Shown: positions 16,616-26,497, counted from the first letter of the stretch. The stretch is 64,000 bases of DNA from Paraflavisolibacter caeni (GCF_025628885.1 NZ_JAOTIF010000002.1:186001-250000), one strand, 5' to 3'. Numbers and translations are program-made. The notes: generated by a model from the letters alone, not told the origin.

Positions 16616-18016
16616 TTAATTCAGTTTTCCGACCATATTGCTCGGATCTACCCACTGGTCGAATTCTTCAGGTGTAACATATCCCAGTTTCACCGCCATT
16701 TCTTTAAGGGTTGTTCCCTCTTTATGCGCTTTTTGTGCAATTTCAGCTGCTTTATAGTATCCAATCTTGGTATTCAGGGAAGTTACCAGCATCAGTGAAT
16801 TGTCCACATGCTTTTTGATATTTGCTTCGATAGGCTCAATACCAACGGCACATTTATCATTAAAGCTTACACAGCCTTCTCCAATCAGGCGTGCGCTGTG
16901 CAGGAAGTTGTAAATCATGACAGGTTTGAAAACGTTCAATTCAAAATGCCCCATAGAACCGCCAACATTGATAGCTACATCATTACCCAGCACCTGGGCG
17001 GCAATCATGGTCAATGCCTCACATTGGGTTGGGTTTACTTTACCCGGCATGATAGATGAACCAGGTTCATTGTCCGGGATGAAAAGCTCGCCGATACCTG
17101 ACCTGGGACCGGAAGACAGTATGCGGATGTCATTAGCAATTTTCATCAGGCTCACAGCAACTGTTTTTAAAGCGCCATGCGCTTCAACAATGGCATCATG
17201 GGCAGCCAGTGATTCAAATTTGTTTTCTGCTGTTATAAAAGGCAATCCTGTTAGTTGAGCAATGTGTTTTGCTACATTTTCAGAGTAGTTTTCAGGGGTA
17301 TTGATGCCGGTTCCTACTGCTGTGCCACCTAAAGCCAGTTCTGATAAATGTTCCAGGGTATTTTTGATCGCTTTGAGGCCGTGATCCAGTTGAGACACAT
17401 AACCACTGAACTCTTGTCCAACGGTCAGAGGCGTAGCGTCCATGAAGTGTGTACGGCCAATTTTTACAACATTCATGTATTGCTTGCTCTTTTCTGCCAG
17501 GGTATTGCGCAGTTTCTCAATGCCAGGAATAGTTGTCTCAACCAGCATTTTGTAGGCTGCAATATGCATAGCGGTTGGGAATGTGTCATTAGATGACTGT
17601 GATTTGTTCACGTCATCATTTGGGTGCAGGACTTTTACAGTATCCGATAATTTTCCTCCGCTCAGCACGTGTGCACGGTAAGCAATTACTTCATTTACAT
17701 TCATATTGCTTTGGGTGCCGCTACCTGTTTGCCAAACCACAAGAGGAAAATATTCATCCAGCTTCCCTTCTAAAATCTCATCACACACTTTTCCGATCAG
17801 GTCACTTTTTTCTTCGGGTAAAACACCTGCTTCAGTATTAGTAATTGCCGCAGCTTTTTTCAAATACGCAAACGCCCTGATAATTTCTTTGGGCATCCGG
17901 TTGATATCTTGTGCAATCTTAAAGTTTTCGATGCTTCGCTGGGTTTGGGCGCCATAATATGCATCAACTGGCACTTTTACCTCACCCATAGTATCTTTTT
18001 CAATTCTATAGTCCAT
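16616..18016 (-). CDS. fumC: Fumarate hydratase class II
   Basis: This 466-residue TCA-cycle enzyme interconverts fumarate and malate without an Fe-S cluster. The superfamily signature [19 protein letters not shown] is intact, as are [14 protein letters not shown], the [20 protein letters not shown] substrate site and [18 protein letters not shown]. The length matches class II fumarases. It is divergent from the NlpC/P60 gene. A TAACTTTA sequence about 30 bp before the start resembles a -7 box with one mismatch. Confidence 0.97.
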   Translation of the reverse strand: MDYRIEKDTMGEVKVPVDAYYGAQTQRSIENFKIAQDINRMPKEIIRAFAYLKKAAAITNTEAGVLPEEKSDLIGKVCDEILEGKLDEYFPLVVWQTGSGTQSNMNVNEVIAYRAHVLSGGKLSDTVKVLHPNDDVNKSQSSNDTFPTAMHIAAYKMLVETTIPGIEKLRNTLAEKSKQYMNVVKIGRTHFMDATPLTVGQEFSGYVSQLDHGLKAIKNTLEHLSELALGGTAVGTGINTPENYSENVAKHIAQLTGLPFITAENKFESLAAHDAIVEAHGALKTVAVSLMKIANDIRILSSGPRSGIGELFIPDNEPGSSIMPGKVNPTQCEALTMIAAQVLGNDVAINVGGSMGHFELNVFKPVMIYNFLHSARLIGEGCVSFNDKCAVGIEPIEANIKKHVDNSLMLVTSLNTKIGYYKAAEIAQKAHKEGTTLKEMAVKLGYVTPEEFDQWVDPSNMVGKLN

Positions 18017-18084
18017 AAAAAAACTTGGTTTGGGGGCTAAAGTTAGCGTGAAAATTGTATGGATTGGGAGGGAAATAATGAGTT

Positions 18085-18708
18085 ATGAATAGATATCCCT
18101 TTTTTCTGATGGCTGTTATTCTCTATATGTCCTGTGATTTTACTTCATTGAATCAAAAAGAGACACCCAAAGACACCGTTTCTTCTACTCTTGATGACTC
18201 TGTTGCTATCGATTCTGCAAAAATTAAAGACAGTGCCGTAGAAGTCAACACCAGAATGCTGGACACGGCTGTTCTTCCACCCTCAATAGCTATTGATACA
18301 AAAAATGTGCATCCTGAAGAATTGGTTGAATTTGCTGAAACATTGATTGGTACTCCTTACCATTATGCATCTACCGACCCTAAAATAGGGTTTGACTGTT
18401 CAGGCTTTATTACTTATGTTTTTAATCACTTTGGAATAGCAGTACCCCGTTCCTCTATTGATTTTACAAATGTTGGCAGAGTGATACCAGTTGATTCTGT
18501 AAAAAGGGGCGACTTGATCCTATTTACCGGCACCGACAGCACAGAAGAATTAGTCGGTCACATGGGTATTATCGTTTCAGGAAAGGATAGCGTACAATTT
18601 ATTCATGCTACATCGGGCAAGGCATATGGCGTAACCATTACTCCTTTAAATAAATATTACCTGAGCCGATTTGTAAAAACCATCCGGGTATTTCCGGAAC
18701 GGCAATGA
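18085..18708 (+). CDS. NlpC/P60-family (C40) peptidase, probable lipoprotein
   Basis: This 207-residue protein probably cuts peptidoglycan stem peptides. The N-terminus has a short hydrophobic stretch ending in Cys17 (VILYMSCDF), a plausible but weak lipobox. A Ser/Thr/Asp-rich linker reaches about residue 75. The catalytic domain carries Cys105 in GFDCSGFITYVF, the histidine in GHMGIIVSG, and a third polar residue in FIHATSGKAYG. Its stop overlaps the next gene by 4 bp (ATGA), so the two are probably translated together. Confidence 0.92.
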   Translation: MNRYPFFLMAVILYMSCDFTSLNQKETPKDTVSSTLDDSVAIDSAKIKDSAVEVNTRMLDTAVLPPSIAIDTKNVHPEELVEFAETLIGTPYHYASTDPKIGFDCSGFITYVFNHFGIAVPRSSIDFTNVGRVIPVDSVKRGDLILFTGTDSTEELVGHMGIIVSGKDSVQFIHATSGKAYGVTITPLNKYYLSRFVKTIRVFPERQ

Positions 18709-19211
18709 ATAAACAATTCTTGTTTACCTCTTCCGGCTTATCTTGGCGGAAAATAGCTATTGTGAAAAGTTGCATACTCTCTCTTATTGCTCTCATGTAT
18801 TGCTTTGGACTGTCTGCTCAATCCAACTATGATGCAGCAACACTTAAAAATGAATTAGATACGCTCAACCGTCAGATAGACCATTGGGTTGTTCAGAAAA
18901 ATACCGGTCTCCTTAAAAAATATTATGCCGATGATTTCGTGTTCACGCATGGCACAGGGCATGTCGATTCTAAAGCATCCTGGCTGGAGAACGTAGCCAA
19001 ACCAGGAACGCAATTTGTTTCAAGGCTACATGATTCAACTGCGGTAGAATTGCATCCAAACCTGGCAATTGTAACCGGCACTTTAACCGTAGTACGGAAA
19101 ACAGCCGCTCCGGGCAGCAACTATGCGGTACGTTATGTACGTGTGTATGCAAGACAAAAAAAGGATTGGCAAATGGTGTCGCACCGTACGGTTTTGCAAT
19201 GGAGTCTTTGA
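18705..19211 (+). CDS. Secreted DUF4440/NTF2-like protein
   Basis: This 168-residue protein has an N-terminal export signal (ILSLIALMYCFGLSAQS, cleavage probably near residue 38). An NTF2-like domain follows: LDTLNRQIDHWVVQKN, LLKKYYADDFVFTH and the closing AVRYVRVYARQKKDWQMVSH. Members bind small ligands or act as minor enzymes, and no specific role can be inferred. The 4-bp overlap with the NlpC/P60 gene implies a shared periplasmic function. The long N-terminus suggests the start could instead be an internal codon. Confidence 0.85.
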   Translation: MNKQFLFTSSGLSWRKIAIVKSCILSLIALMYCFGLSAQSNYDAATLKNELDTLNRQIDHWVVQKNTGLLKKYYADDFVFTHGTGHVDSKASWLENVAKPGTQFVSRLHDSTAVELHPNLAIVTGTLTVVRKTAAPGSNYAVRYVRVYARQKKDWQMVSHRTVLQWSL

Positions 19212-19289
19212 GTGAGGCAAGCATCTGTTACTCGTTGTCACATGCCGGTACCTGGTAACTATTTATCATTCAACACTCATTATTCTGCA

Positions 19290-19319
19290 TTGACGATTAG
19301 CAATTGTTTCTTAGGTTTG
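19290..19319 (+). promoter_or_regulatory. Promoter of purS
   Basis: TTG at 19290-19292, a 19-bp spacer and TAGGTTTG at 19312-19319 match the Bacteroidota consensus closely. The ATG of purS is 18 bp downstream, so the leader is short. Confidence 0.75.
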
Positions 19320-19336
19320 CGCCAAATTTTACAAAA

Positions 19337-19585
19337 ATGAAGTATACTGTTCAGGTGAAGGTAATGCCGTTGAAAGAGTTGTTGGATCCTCAGGGAAAAG
19401 CTGTAATGGGTGGCTTGAGCAACCTGGGTTTGAAAGCTATTGAAGACGTACGCATCGGAAAGAACATTACCCTGCAGGTAGAGGCCCCTTCAGTAGATGA
19501 AGCTCGCCAGGTAGCCGAAGAAGCTAGCAAAAAACTGTTGGCAAACCCGGTTATGGAATACTTCGAAGTCTCTGTCGCTGAATAA
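19337..19585 (+). CDS. purS: Phosphoribosylformylglycinamidine synthase subunit PurS
   Basis: This 82-residue protein is the small subunit that bridges PurL and PurQ in purine synthesis, step four. The family pattern is clear: VQVKVMPLKELLDPQGKAV, then GLSNLGLKAIEDVRIGK and the closing LLANPVMEYFEV. Its presence implies a three-part FGAM synthase rather than the large PurL of enterobacteria. purL and purQ are not in this window. The start is the ATG at 19337; the longer frame would cover the promoter. Confidence 0.95.
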   Translation: MKYTVQVKVMPLKELLDPQGKAVMGGLSNLGLKAIEDVRIGKNITLQVEAPSVDEARQVAEEASKKLLANPVMEYFEVSVAE

Positions 19586-19612
19586 GTATCAGGTTAAAAT
19601 AACTTCATATTG

Positions 19613-20278
19613 ATGCTCTACCTCGTTCCTTCACCTATCGGGAATTTGAAAGACATCACCCTTCGGGCACTGGATGTGTTGCAAGAGGTGGATGTTGTCC
19701 TGGCCGAGGATACCCGTACTACATCACGGTTACTCACCCATTACCAGATCAATAAGCCATTGACGCCTTACCATCAGCACAACGAGCATAAGGTTTTGCA
19801 ACATTTGGTGGAACAAATGATGGCAGGCAAAAAGATGGCTGTTGTTACCGACGCAGGCACGCCGGGTATTTCCGACCCTGCTTTTTTACTGGTACGGGAA
19901 TGCGTGAAGAATGATATTAAAGTGGAGTGCCTTCCGGGCGCTACTGCTTTTGTTCCCGCTTTGGTGAACAGTGGCCTGCCGATCAATCGCTTTGTATTTG
20001 AAGGATTTTTGCCAATAAAAAAAGGCCGCCAGACGTTATTAAAACAACTGGCAGAAGAGGAGCGTACCATGGTGTTCTACGAATCACCGGTACGGCTGGT
20101 AAAAACACTGGAAGAGCTCGCTCTTTACTTTGGCGATGATAGGCAATGTTGTGTAAGCCGTGAGCTGACGAAAATGTTTGAAGAAAATAAAAGGGGGCCT
20201 TTAAAAGAAGTTGCAGCATATTTTAATTCCAAAACTGTAAAAGGCGAGATTGTGATTGTTGTACAGGGAAAAGAATAA
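19613..20278 (+). CDS. rsmI: 16S rRNA C1402 2'-O-methyltransferase
   Basis: This 221-residue SAM-dependent enzyme methylates the ribose of C1402 in 16S rRNA. The tetrapyrrole-methylase fold is shown by LYLVPSPIGNLKDITLRAL, LAEDTRTTSRLL, VTDAGTPGISDPAFLLV and VECLPGATAFVPALV, all diagnostic of RsmI. It lacks the C-terminal extension of the roughly 280-residue forms and matches the shorter Bacteroidota version. The ATG at 19613 is used; a TTG directly before it is in frame. Confidence 0.96.
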   Translation: MLYLVPSPIGNLKDITLRALDVLQEVDVVLAEDTRTTSRLLTHYQINKPLTPYHQHNEHKVLQHLVEQMMAGKKMAVVTDAGTPGISDPAFLLVRECVKNDIKVECLPGATAFVPALVNSGLPINRFVFEGFLPIKKGRQTLLKQLAEEERTMVFYESPVRLVKTLEELALYFGDDRQCCVSRELTKMFEENKRGPLKEVAAYFNSKTVKGEIVIVVQGKE

Positions 20279-20349
20279 GTGTGTAGTTTATAGTTTTCTT
20301 GACGATTAGTGGCATTTTTTATGATCAGAGAAATTTCAAAATATAATTT

Positions 20350-20796
20350 ATGATGCGCAGGATTTTTTCTTTATTGTTACTGCTTTTTCTTTTGAACGCT
20401 GTTTCGTTTGGCCAGATCCGTGAAGTACCTGAAGCTGTGCAAGAAGCGTTTGATCATCAGTATCCGGATGCAGACAGTGTAAAATACGAGGACAATTTTG
20501 TGAGTGTACAAGTTCATTTTACGCTGAATGGTGAAAGGATGAAAGCTAGTTATACAAACAAAGGCCGCTGGAAAGAAACTGAAAAGGTGTGGAACTTTGA
20601 GCAGCTTCCTGCAGATGTGAAAGATGGCTTTGATAAAAGCAAGTATGCTGATTGGCAAATATCTGAAACTAAGATCGTTTACCGTCCTGATGGTGTAGAA
20701 AGATACCGTGTTAAAGTTGGAAAGAATGACTTACAGAAGAAATATCTCTTTTTTAATAAGACTGGCCGCTTAGTGGAAGAACTGATTACAATATAA
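20350..20796 (+). CDS. Secreted PepSY-like protein
   Basis: This 148-residue protein starts with a strong signal peptide (RIFSLLLLLFLLNAVSFGQ). The mature part has two repeats of the PepSY-like (BLIP-like, DUF2874) fold. The first begins VPEAVQEAFDHQYPDADSV and the second LPADVKDGFDKSKYADW, each leading into beta-strands. Such proteins are common in the Bacteroidota periplasm and their role is not established. A strong terminator follows. Confidence 0.88.
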   Translation: MMRRIFSLLLLLFLLNAVSFGQIREVPEAVQEAFDHQYPDADSVKYEDNFVSVQVHFTLNGERMKASYTNKGRWKETEKVWNFEQLPADVKDGFDKSKYADWQISETKIVYRPDGVERYRVKVGKNDLQKKYLFFNKTGRLVEELITI

Positions 20797-20834
20797 TGAT
20801 CCTGTAATTCTTTATTTTAAGTTTTCAATATTCG

Positions 20835-20872
20835 AAGACCTATAAGGATTTAAAAACCTTATAGGTCTTTTG
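20835..20872 (+). terminator. Intrinsic terminator
   Basis: AAGACCTATAAGG and CCTTATAGGTCTT form a 13-bp perfect stem around a short A-rich loop, followed by TTGTTTT. It lies about 40 bp after the PepSY-like gene. Confidence 0.9.
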
Positions 20873-20964
20873 TTTTGAGCGAATCTTAACCATATTTTCA
20901 ATGATTTCATAGCATCGAACAAATTCCTTGTTTACACATTTTTTCGATATTTACCGCTTCATAA

Positions 20965-22854
20965 ATGAACACAGATATGATGATTAAGAAAACGTTGTGC
21001 CCGAGTGCTCTACTGCTATTTTCACTAATAATATCACTTAGCCTATTTGCTCAACCTGATCGCTGGCAGCAAAAGGTGAAGTACACAATGAACATTGATA
21101 TGAATGTTCAAACCAACCGCTATAAAGGAATCCAAAAGTTGGAGTACTGGAACAATTCCCCCGATACTTTAGATCGTGTTTTTTATCATCTCTACTGGAA
21201 TGCTTTTCAGCCGGGAAGTATGATGGATGCCCGCAGCCAGAGGCAGGGAACTATTGTTTTAGGCCGTGACAAGAATGGTAATATCATCCAGGACTGGGAT
21301 ACAAGGGTGAGAGATCGGATTGCAAATCTGAAAGAAGACGAGATCGGCTACCAGAAAATAGCTTCTATTAAAATGAATGGTCGCTCTCAAAAGATAACCG
21401 TTTACGAAACAATTTTGGAAGTAACACTTGATAAGCCCATTTTGCCCAAGACCAAAGTAACCTTTGATATGGAATGGGAAGCGCAGGTGCCATTGCAGAT
21501 ACGCCGCAGTGGTCGTGACAACCCAACGACCAACGTTCGCTACTCCATGAGTCAATGGTATCCTAAAATGGTGGAGTATGATTATGAGGGATGGCACCCA
21601 ACTCCATATGTAGGCCGTGAATTTTATGGAGTCTGGGGCGATTTTGACGTGACCATAAATATTGATAAGACCTATATTCTTGGTGGCACTGGCTATCTGC
21701 AAAATCCTAATGCGATTGGATATGGCTATGAAGACAAGGGGGTGAAAGTTGTTCGTCCGGCTGGCAATAACCTAAGCTGGCATTTCGTAGCGCCTAATGT
21801 GCATGACTTTGTTTGGGCCGCAGATCCCGAATTTGTGCACCTGTCTAAAAAGATAAACAACAGGACTACCATACATGTTCTGTATGATGCTACAGACAAA
21901 CGCAAAGCTGATTGGGAGACCATTATTCCGAGAATGGAAAAAGCATTTCCATTCATTGAGAAGAATTTTGGAGCCTATCCCTACCAGCAATATTCCTTTA
22001 TACATGGTGGTGACGGAGGGATGGAATACCCTATGGCGACCCTGGTGAGTGGTCCTGGCGACGGTGTGATTTATCACGAATTGATGCATAGCTGGTACCA
22101 AGGCATGCTGGGTACTAATGAATCATTGTACCATTGGATGGATGAAGGTTTTGCAACATTCGCAGAAAACAGGATTGTTGGATACATGAATGGTGAACAA
22201 GATGTGCAGGCTGGCGAATATGCTGCTTATTTTAATATTGTAAAAAGTGGGAAGGAAGAACCCATGATCACACATGCGGATCACTTCAATACTAACTATG
22301 CTTATAGTACTGCGTCCTACAGGAAAGGTGCTATATTCCTGGAACAATTAGGCTATATTGTTGGAGCTCCGGTACGAGATAAAATACTCCTGGAGTATTA
22401 CCGCCAATGGAGATTCAAACATCCGAACCCCAACGATTTTCTGCGTATTGCTGAAAAGGAAAGCGGGATCATTTTAGACTGGTATAAACAGTATTGGGTA
22501 AATACGACCAACACGATTGACTATGGTATTGATAGCCTTTGGGAAGCATCCGGCGCTACCAACATCCGCCTGCGCCGCATAGCGCCAATGCCGATGCCAA
22601 TCGATGTAAAGGTTACCTTTAAAGACGGGAGCAGTGAATGGCATTATGTACCTATGTACTTGATGTTTGGATCAAAAAGTGCGGAAGAAGGCCAGTCACC
22701 ACGCAAAACATATGATGCCTGGAAGTGGACGCATGCTACTTACCAGGTATCCACTACACACCGCCTTACAGATATCGTTTCTGTAGAAATTGATCCATCG
22801 CAGCGCATGGCAGACCTGGATCGCAAGAATAACCGGCTGGAGCTGAAGTGGTAA
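20965..22854 (+). CDS. Secreted M1-family metallopeptidase
   Basis: This 629-residue protein has an N-terminal signal peptide (ALLLFSLIISLSLFAQ). The zinc site is H371-E-x-x-H375 in VIYHELMHSWYQ, with Glu394 in HWMDEGFATFAENR, giving the exact HExxH-18-E spacing of clan MA, family M1. GGMEYPMATLV supplies the exopeptidase motif of M1 aminopeptidases. It probably degrades peptides outside the inner membrane. The true start may be the second or third methionine. Confidence 0.94.
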   Translation: MNTDMMIKKTLCPSALLLFSLIISLSLFAQPDRWQQKVKYTMNIDMNVQTNRYKGIQKLEYWNNSPDTLDRVFYHLYWNAFQPGSMMDARSQRQGTIVLGRDKNGNIIQDWDTRVRDRIANLKEDEIGYQKIASIKMNGRSQKITVYETILEVTLDKPILPKTKVTFDMEWEAQVPLQIRRSGRDNPTTNVRYSMSQWYPKMVEYDYEGWHPTPYVGREFYGVWGDFDVTINIDKTYILGGTGYLQNPNAIGYGYEDKGVKVVRPAGNNLSWHFVAPNVHDFVWAADPEFVHLSKKINNRTTIHVLYDATDKRKADWETIIPRMEKAFPFIEKNFGAYPYQQYSFIHGGDGGMEYPMATLVSGPGDGVIYHELMHSWYQGMLGTNESLYHWMDEGFATFAENRIVGYMNGEQDVQAGEYAAYFNIVKSGKEEPMITHADHFNTNYAYSTASYRKGAIFLEQLGYIVGAPVRDKILLEYYRQWRFKHPNPNDFLRIAEKESGIILDWYKQYWVNTTNTIDYGIDSLWEASGATNIRLRRIAPMPMPIDVKVTFKDGSSEWHYVPMYLMFGSKSAEEGQSPRKTYDAWKWTHATYQVSTTHRLTDIVSVEIDPSQRMADLDRKNNRLELKW

Positions 22855-22871
22855 ATGGTATTGTTGGTCAT

Positions 22872-22908
22872 AAAAAGAACGGTCCGCCTCTGGCGGACCG
22901 TTCTTTTT
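22872..22908. terminator. Bidirectional terminator
   Basis: AAAAAGAACGGTCCGCC and its exact reverse complement flank a 3-nt loop. It has an A-run on one side and a T-run on the other, so it can serve both the M1 peptidase gene and the convergent rsmG. Confidence 0.93.
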
Positions 22909-22909
22909 A

Positions 22910-23557
22910 TTATGATACATACAGCAAATACTTCTCCTTAAAATACTCCTCATCAAACAAATGATTGATCTCGATGCTTTTTGGCCTGGCATTGCTTTCC
23001 GAGATTTCCTGGGCCAGATCCCCACCTTTCAGGCAAATCAGTCCTGATCTGTAAACTTCTTCTTCATCCTCAGAACTCTTGATGACAAACCTTGAATGCT
23101 TCAATAAGGGTTTGCTCCACCTTAGCAGGTCTTTCAAAGGAGCAACAGCACGGGAGACGGCAAAGTCAAACTTCCGGTTTTTGATCTCCTCTGCGCGTGT
23201 ATGCTGGGTTGTGACATTTTTCAATTCAATGGCATCAGCTATTGCCTCTACTACTTTCAGCTTTTTGCCAATGCTGTCAACAAGGTGAAATTTGATTTCA
23301 GGAAAAAAGATAGCCAGTGGTATACCCGGAAAGCCGCCCCCTGTTCCTATATCTATGATCTCAATGCCTTTAGGAAAGTCAAAAGCTGCAGCTATAGCCA
23401 GTGAATGCAACACATGCTTTTCATAAAGCCCCTCTATATCCTTTCTTGAAATGACATTTATTTTTTCATTCCAGTCTTTATATAACCCCTCCAGTGCTGC
23501 AAACTGCTGCATCTGTTTATCCGTAAAATCAGAAAAATACTTTAGTAAAATATCCAT
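22910..23557 (-). CDS. rsmG: 16S rRNA G527 N7-methyltransferase
   Basis: This 215-residue SAM-dependent enzyme methylates G527 of 16S rRNA. The SAM-binding loop is IEIIDIGTGGGFPGIPLAIF, followed by FHLVDSIGKKLKVVEAI and the FAVSRAVAPL motif, all typical of RsmG. It is 12 bp downstream of the glycosyltransferase gene on the same strand, and a terminator sits directly after its stop. Confidence 0.96.
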   Translation of the reverse strand: MDILLKYFSDFTDKQMQQFAALEGLYKDWNEKINVISRKDIEGLYEKHVLHSLAIAAAFDFPKGIEIIDIGTGGGFPGIPLAIFFPEIKFHLVDSIGKKLKVVEAIADAIELKNVTTQHTRAEEIKNRKFDFAVSRAVAPLKDLLRWSKPLLKHSRFVIKSSEDEEEVYRSGLICLKGGDLAQEISESNARPKSIEINHLFDEEYFKEKYLLYVS

Positions 23558-23569
23558 GAATAGTACCTT

Positions 23570-24691
23570 TTACTTCCATCTCTTCGCCGGTCTCTTCCAG
23601 AGCGAAGGCGCAAAAATGATATAGTAGAAAAACATCCAGATGTCCAATACCCAGAACCAACGGAAAAGATCTTCTTCTCCTAATCTCTTCATTGCTTTTT
23701 TCCAGATAATGCCAACTACCAGCAAACGTAAGCCAATTGGGATCAACGACCAGCGCCAGTCAAAGAAAATCGCTGACAAGGTGAACAGCGGGTAAAAAAG
23801 AAAAAATGAAGAAGTATATAGGCCCAGCAAAAACTTATGGGACGTCTTATAAAATTTGCCGGTCGTATAGTGCCGCGACTTTTGCCGTGTCCAGTCTTTC
23901 CACGACTTTTTAGGTGTAGAAAGCGTAAACGCCTCCGGGTCTATCATGATCGCGGTATTGTCCTTGGTGGCTACTTTATTCACAAACAGGTCGTCATCGC
24001 CACTCGGAATATGATTGATAGAGGAGAACCCTTTGTTACGGAAGAAAAGGCCCTTACGGTACGCCAGGTTTCTTCCAACTCCCATGTACGGCTTACCCGC
24101 CAGTGCATAACTGAAATATTGCAAAGCCGTGTGAAAAGTTTCAAAGCGAATCAGCTTATTTAAAAATCCAGGCAATTTGCGGTAAGCCCCATAACCCAGC
24201 ACCACCTCAATGCCCGGGGTGAACATATCCTGCATTTTATGCAGCCAGTTTTCGGAAGCTGGTACACAGTCCGCATCTGTAAGCAGAATCACTTCATGTT
24301 TTGCTTCCTTGATACCCATCGAAAGCGGAAACTTTTTTCCTTGAATCAGCTTGGCTTCCTGGGATAATTCAATGACCTGCATTTTTCGGAACGTTTTTTG
24401 CAGATCAGCGAGCAGGTATTTTGAATCATCAACTGAATTATCATTAACAACAATGACTTCGTTTGTTGTTGGATATTCCTGGAGCAAAACACCTGGAAGA
24501 TGACGGGCAAGATTCTCATCTTCATCCCGCGCACAAATAATTACTGAGACCGCATGCGTTTGCGACTGCAGTTTGTGCTTTGGTTCATAAACTGCCAGGC
24601 GGCGGAAAAAAAATAGGTAATAAAAAAGCTGTATGAGCGTTACAGCTGAAAATGCGTAAAAAATAAAATACTCCCAACGGACGGCGACCAT
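23570..24691 (-). CDS. Membrane-bound family 2 glycosyltransferase
   Basis: This 373-residue protein has an N-terminal membrane helix, a GT-A domain and about three C-terminal hydrophobic segments (from FLLGLYTSSFFLFYPLFTL onward). The GT2 features are AVSVIICARDEDENL, VIVVNDNSVDDSKYLL and the metal-binding LLTDADCVPASENW, with a Q/RxxRW-like TRQKSRHYTTGKFYK near residue 270. Donor and acceptor cannot be predicted. It forms a unit with rsmG and is divergent from tgt. Confidence 0.92.
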   Translation of the reverse strand: MVAVRWEYFIFYAFSAVTLIQLFYYLFFFRRLAVYEPKHKLQSQTHAVSVIICARDEDENLARHLPGVLLQEYPTTNEVIVVNDNSVDDSKYLLADLQKTFRKMQVIELSQEAKLIQGKKFPLSMGIKEAKHEVILLTDADCVPASENWLHKMQDMFTPGIEVVLGYGAYRKLPGFLNKLIRFETFHTALQYFSYALAGKPYMGVGRNLAYRKGLFFRNKGFSSINHIPSGDDDLFVNKVATKDNTAIMIDPEAFTLSTPKKSWKDWTRQKSRHYTTGKFYKTSHKFLLGLYTSSFFLFYPLFTLSAIFFDWRWSLIPIGLRLLVVGIIWKKAMKRLGEEDLFRWFWVLDIWMFFYYIIFAPSLWKRPAKRWK

Positions 24692-24842
24692 ACGGAGGCG
24701 AAGATAATACGAAGAAAGTTACAAGTACAGAAGTTCGGCAAATACCGCCCATCAAACGGCTAAATAGAGTAAACCTATAGATATGACCCTATTTGTTTTC
24801 CTGTATTCATGCCTATGCTTCAATTCGTATCTTGCGCCCCTT

Positions 24843-25982
24843 ATGCCAGCTTTAGCGTTCGAATTATTAAAAACAGATAGTGGTAGTGCAGCCCGTGCAG
24901 GAAAAATTACAACAGACCATGGCGTGATCGAAACGCCTATTTTTATGCCAGTCGGTACCATTGGCAGTGTAAAAGCCGTTTCGCAGCATCAATTGAAGCA
25001 GGATGTCAATGCCCAGATCATCCTTGGCAATACCTACCATTTATACCTGCGGCCCGGTATGGAAACAATGCAAGCTGCAGGCGGACTGCACCGCTTCATG
25101 AACTGGGATAGACCAATTCTTACCGACAGTGGCGGCTTCCAGGTGTTTTCACTGGCGGCCAACCGGAAGATCAATGAGGAAGGGGTGATGTTTCAAAGTC
25201 ACATCGATGGCAGCAAGCACCTGTTTACCCCAGAGAAAGTGATGGACATTGAGCGCAACATTGGCGCCGACATCATGATGGCCTTCGATGAATGCCCTCC
25301 GGCCAACAGTACTTACAAATATGCTTTGGATTCAATGAAGTTGACCCATCGTTGGCTGGACCGCTGTTTCACTCATTTCAACGCAACTCCCGATAAATGG
25401 GGGCATACACAAAACCTCTTTCCTATTGTGCAGGGCGCTGTTTACCACGACCTGCGTAAGGAATCATGCGAATATATTGCTTCCAAAGGGGCTACCGGAA
25501 ATGCCATCGGCGGCTTAAGTGTAGGCGAACCGGAGCCGGTAATGTATGAGATCTGCCAACTCTGTTGCGAAAACCTGCCTCAGAATAAACCCCGCTACCT
25601 GATGGGAGTGGGCACGCCCTGGAATATATTGGAGTGTATTGGATTAGGTATCGACATGTTTGATTGTGTAATGCCAACCCGCAACGGCCGCAATGCCATG
25701 CTGTTCACAACAAAAGGTATTATCAATATTGACAATAAAAAGTGGGAAACAGATTTTTCTCCTATAGATGATGGCCTGGATTCTGAAGTAGGCCACTATT
25801 ATAATAAAGCTTACGTGCGCCATCTGTTTAAAGCTGGGGAGATTCTCGGGCTCACGATTGCATCACTTCAAAACCTGGCCTTCTACCTATGGTTGGTAAA
25901 AGAAGCAAGAAAACACATCCTGCAAGGTGATTTCAAGAGCTGGAAAGACGAGATCATTCCGGTACTGAAAACCAGGTTATAA
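24843..25982 (+). CDS. tgt: tRNA-guanine transglycosylase
   Basis: This protein of 379 residues exchanges guanine 34 for preQ1 in queuosine tRNAs. Key motifs are TPIFMPVGTIGSVKAV, LTDSGGFQVFSL with a catalytic Asp, the specificity segment GNAIGGLSVGEP, and IDMFDCVMPTRNGRN with the nucleophile Asp. The usual zinc-binding CxCxxC run near the C-terminus is absent: the matching region is INIDNKKWETDFSPID, seen in Bacteroidota members. The open frame runs 60 bp further upstream, but the ATG at 24843 fits best. Confidence 0.95.
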   Translation: MPALAFELLKTDSGSAARAGKITTDHGVIETPIFMPVGTIGSVKAVSQHQLKQDVNAQIILGNTYHLYLRPGMETMQAAGGLHRFMNWDRPILTDSGGFQVFSLAANRKINEEGVMFQSHIDGSKHLFTPEKVMDIERNIGADIMMAFDECPPANSTYKYALDSMKLTHRWLDRCFTHFNATPDKWGHTQNLFPIVQGAVYHDLRKESCEYIASKGATGNAIGGLSVGEPEPVMYEICQLCCENLPQNKPRYLMGVGTPWNILECIGLGIDMFDCVMPTRNGRNAMLFTTKGIINIDNKKWETDFSPIDDGLDSEVGHYYNKAYVRHLFKAGEILGLTIASLQNLAFYLWLVKEARKHILQGDFKSWKDEIIPVLKTRL

Positions 25983-25996
25983 AGATTTCCGACTGA

Positions 25997-26497
25997 TTAC
26001 TGTAACTGCACTGGGTCTAGGGTTGTAATTCTTTCCTGGGCCTGGTAATGAATCCGTCCATTTGCTTGATACACTACTACAAGCTCATTTTGTTTCGCTA
26101 ATTCTGCGCCCTCTTGATTTTGGGTTGGTGATGTTTGTACAGGAATCAACTGTAAAACTTTTCCTTCTATTCGGGGTACAAGAATGATGACTGAGTCATT
26201 CGTGATCAGCCGTTCAACCGGTGTCGCCGTTTCCTTGGCTTTAACTCCAAACTGTTTCCCTTTTATCCAAAGCGATGTTGGATGTCTTGTAATGCCAGGG
26301 GGGACTGCGATAAAAATATAGTATTGCACCTCTGGCTCAGTCGCTTTCCTCACAACTGTTCCTCCCTCTTCCACATCGCGGGCAGGAGCTATGCCCGGAA
26401 TAACTTTTTGTTCATAGGCATATAAAGTGATGCTGTCTTTCTGCGCATAGCCAGCCAGCTGCAATAAAAGAAGAAGCATCACCAATACATAGTTCAT
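25997..26497 (-). CDS. Secreted hypothetical protein
   Basis: This 166-residue protein starts with a signal peptide (VLVMLLLLLQLAGYAQ), so it is periplasmic or outer-membrane associated. I do not recognise a family. The mature part is beta-rich, with IFIAVPPGITRHPTSLWIKG in the middle and a C-terminal NGRIHYQAQERITTLD. The start is the ATG at 26495-26497, directly before the signal peptide. It lies downstream of the beta-propeller gene, which ends 68 bp upstream on the reverse strand, and may be cotranscribed. It is convergent with tgt. Confidence 0.75.
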   Translation of the reverse strand: MNYVLVMLLLLLQLAGYAQKDSITLYAYEQKVIPGIAPARDVEEGGTVVRKATEPEVQYYIFIAVPPGITRHPTSLWIKGKQFGVKAKETATPVERLITNDSVIILVPRIEGKVLQLIPVQTSPTQNQEGAELAKQNELVVVYQANGRIHYQAQERITTLDPVQLQ

